Positions 63,588 to 64,000 of a DNA stretch of 64,000 bases are shown piece by piece (the first letter of the stretch is position 1; the number at the start of each line of letters is the position of its first letter). The notes below the pieces were generated by a model. The model saw only the letters and a program-made list of their open reading frames with translations. It had not been told where the DNA came from and did no database searches. The position numbers and the translations under genes are program-made. The stretch covers positions 4,503,026 through 4,567,025 of the forward strand of contig NZ_CP113797.1 of NCBI RefSeq assembly GCF_026802175.1, in the 5' to 3' direction. The DNA comes from Thermocoleostomius sinensis A174. Its GTDB lineage: Bacteria; Cyanobacteriota; Cyanobacteriia; Elainellales; Elainellaceae.

Positions 63588-63616
63588 CTAGATTTTGCCA
63601 TCTAGATTTTGCCATC
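63575..63616. repeat. three tandem 14-bp repeats carrying start codons
   Basis: On the minus strand the unit ATGGCAAAATCTAG occurs three times without gaps. Each copy holds an ATG, at 63613-63615, 63599-63601 and 63585-63587. Because 14 is not a multiple of three, only the last ATG opens the DUF3352 frame; the first two open reading frames of 13 codons that end at or just past the third. Confidence 0.85.
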
Positions 63617-63733
63617 ACTGATTGACTATAGACGATCGTGTTAGTTTCGGGACAAGTTTCTAGGCAATGTAATCGATCGTTATGGAACGAAAGCAAGATC
63701 AGATCTGACAGTCAACGGGGTTTCAGAATTTCT

Positions 63734-64000
63734 TTAGAATAGCGATTGCCATTCATCCAGTCCAAATTCCTGCTGAAACTCATCGATTACCCAGGAAATA
63801 GACTTGCCTTGCCGCTGAGCTTGGGCCATCAGGTAAGTCCGATAGGACACCTTATCGTCGATCGACGGATTATCCCCAAAGATCGCACCCTGACACCAAG
63901 ATGGGTCTGGTAGGCGACCAAACTTTTCGTAAAACTTGTGCTTAATCCAATTGAGCGACTCGCCATCGCGAAACATCTTGCGGCGTTGTGCCCGGTAAAA
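63734..64000 (-). CDS. C-terminal part of a larger protein cut by the window edge, possibly a helicase
   Basis: The minus-strand frame ends at 63734 and is open through to 64000, adding FYRAQRRK before an internal ATG at 63974-63976, so it is an incomplete gene. The 88-residue tail (RKMFRDGESLNWIKHKFYEKFGRLPDP, WCQGAIFGDNPSIDDKVSYRTYLMAQAQRQGKSISWV) resembles the tails of some bacterial DEAD/DEAH helicases, but no core motif is inside the window. The call is tentative. Confidence 0.55.
   Translation of the reverse strand, partial: FYRAQRRKMFRDGESLNWIKHKFYEKFGRLPDPSWCQGAIFGDNPSIDDKVSYRTYLMAQAQRQGKSISWVIDEFQQEFGLDEWQSLF

Overview
The window looks like chromosomal DNA of a cyanobacterium, probably a filamentous Leptolyngbya/Oculatella-like one; the genus is inference. 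The HIP1 octamer GCGATCGC and its core CGATCG recur throughout. Cyanobacterium-specific genes are present: ndhL next to a DUF3007 gene and trpA, menG for phylloquinone, a Tpa1-like PSI accumulation factor, a Psb35-like protein, Tic20, and a SigF-type sigma factor. Gene density is high, with no phage block and no CRISPR array.

Layout. 1-9.8 kb: partial hydrolase, HAD phosphatase running into tRNA-Ala(CGC), GPH-type sugar symporter, cutA, the ndhL-DUF3007-trpA operon, a frameshifted HD phosphohydrolase, DUF445, menG, a REC-GAF regulator. 9.8-25 kb: housekeeping genes (rpsU, murF, CNT nucleoside transporter, ilvE, tic20, FAH hydrolase, rpsF, rsmE, Tpa1-like gene, HAD, pyrB). 25-30 kb: one large two-partner-secretion exoprotein. 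30-36 kb: TPP riboswitch-thiC, then a polar amino-acid ABC transporter whose permease is split by an IS5-family element. 36-48 kb: Gfo/Idh/MocA oxidoreductase, potC-potA, GST, ureC, lipoate ligase-like protein, an ArsB/SLC13-like permease, photolyase. 48-52 kb: two FHA-domain genes, one fused to a flavoprotein-type oxidoreductase. 52-58 kb: BI-1, SigF, CHAD, and a NodB-phosphodiester glycosidase fusion overlapping a VanY-like carboxypeptidase. 58-62 kb: a degenerate kinase, NarL-type regulator and CHASE2 kinase in one module. The window ends with DUF3352 and a partial gene.

Decay and repeats are prominent: a clean IS insertion with a 3-bp target duplication, a one-base frameshift in an HD gene, a decayed endonuclease-like remnant upstream of ureC, a truncated RelE-like ORF, a 154-bp MITE-like element, a dispersed CCCTCA...TGAGGG palindromic family, and degenerate heptanucleotide repeats between genes and inside pyrB and rsmE.

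The best candidates for something undescribed are the FHA-oxidoreductase/FHA-zinc-ribbon pair (48.5-51.7 kb), the degenerate kinase/NarL/CHASE2 module (58.4-61.8 kb) and the deacetylase-glycosidase-carboxypeptidase operon (55.2-58.1 kb). All assignments come from reading the sequence; no database search was run.
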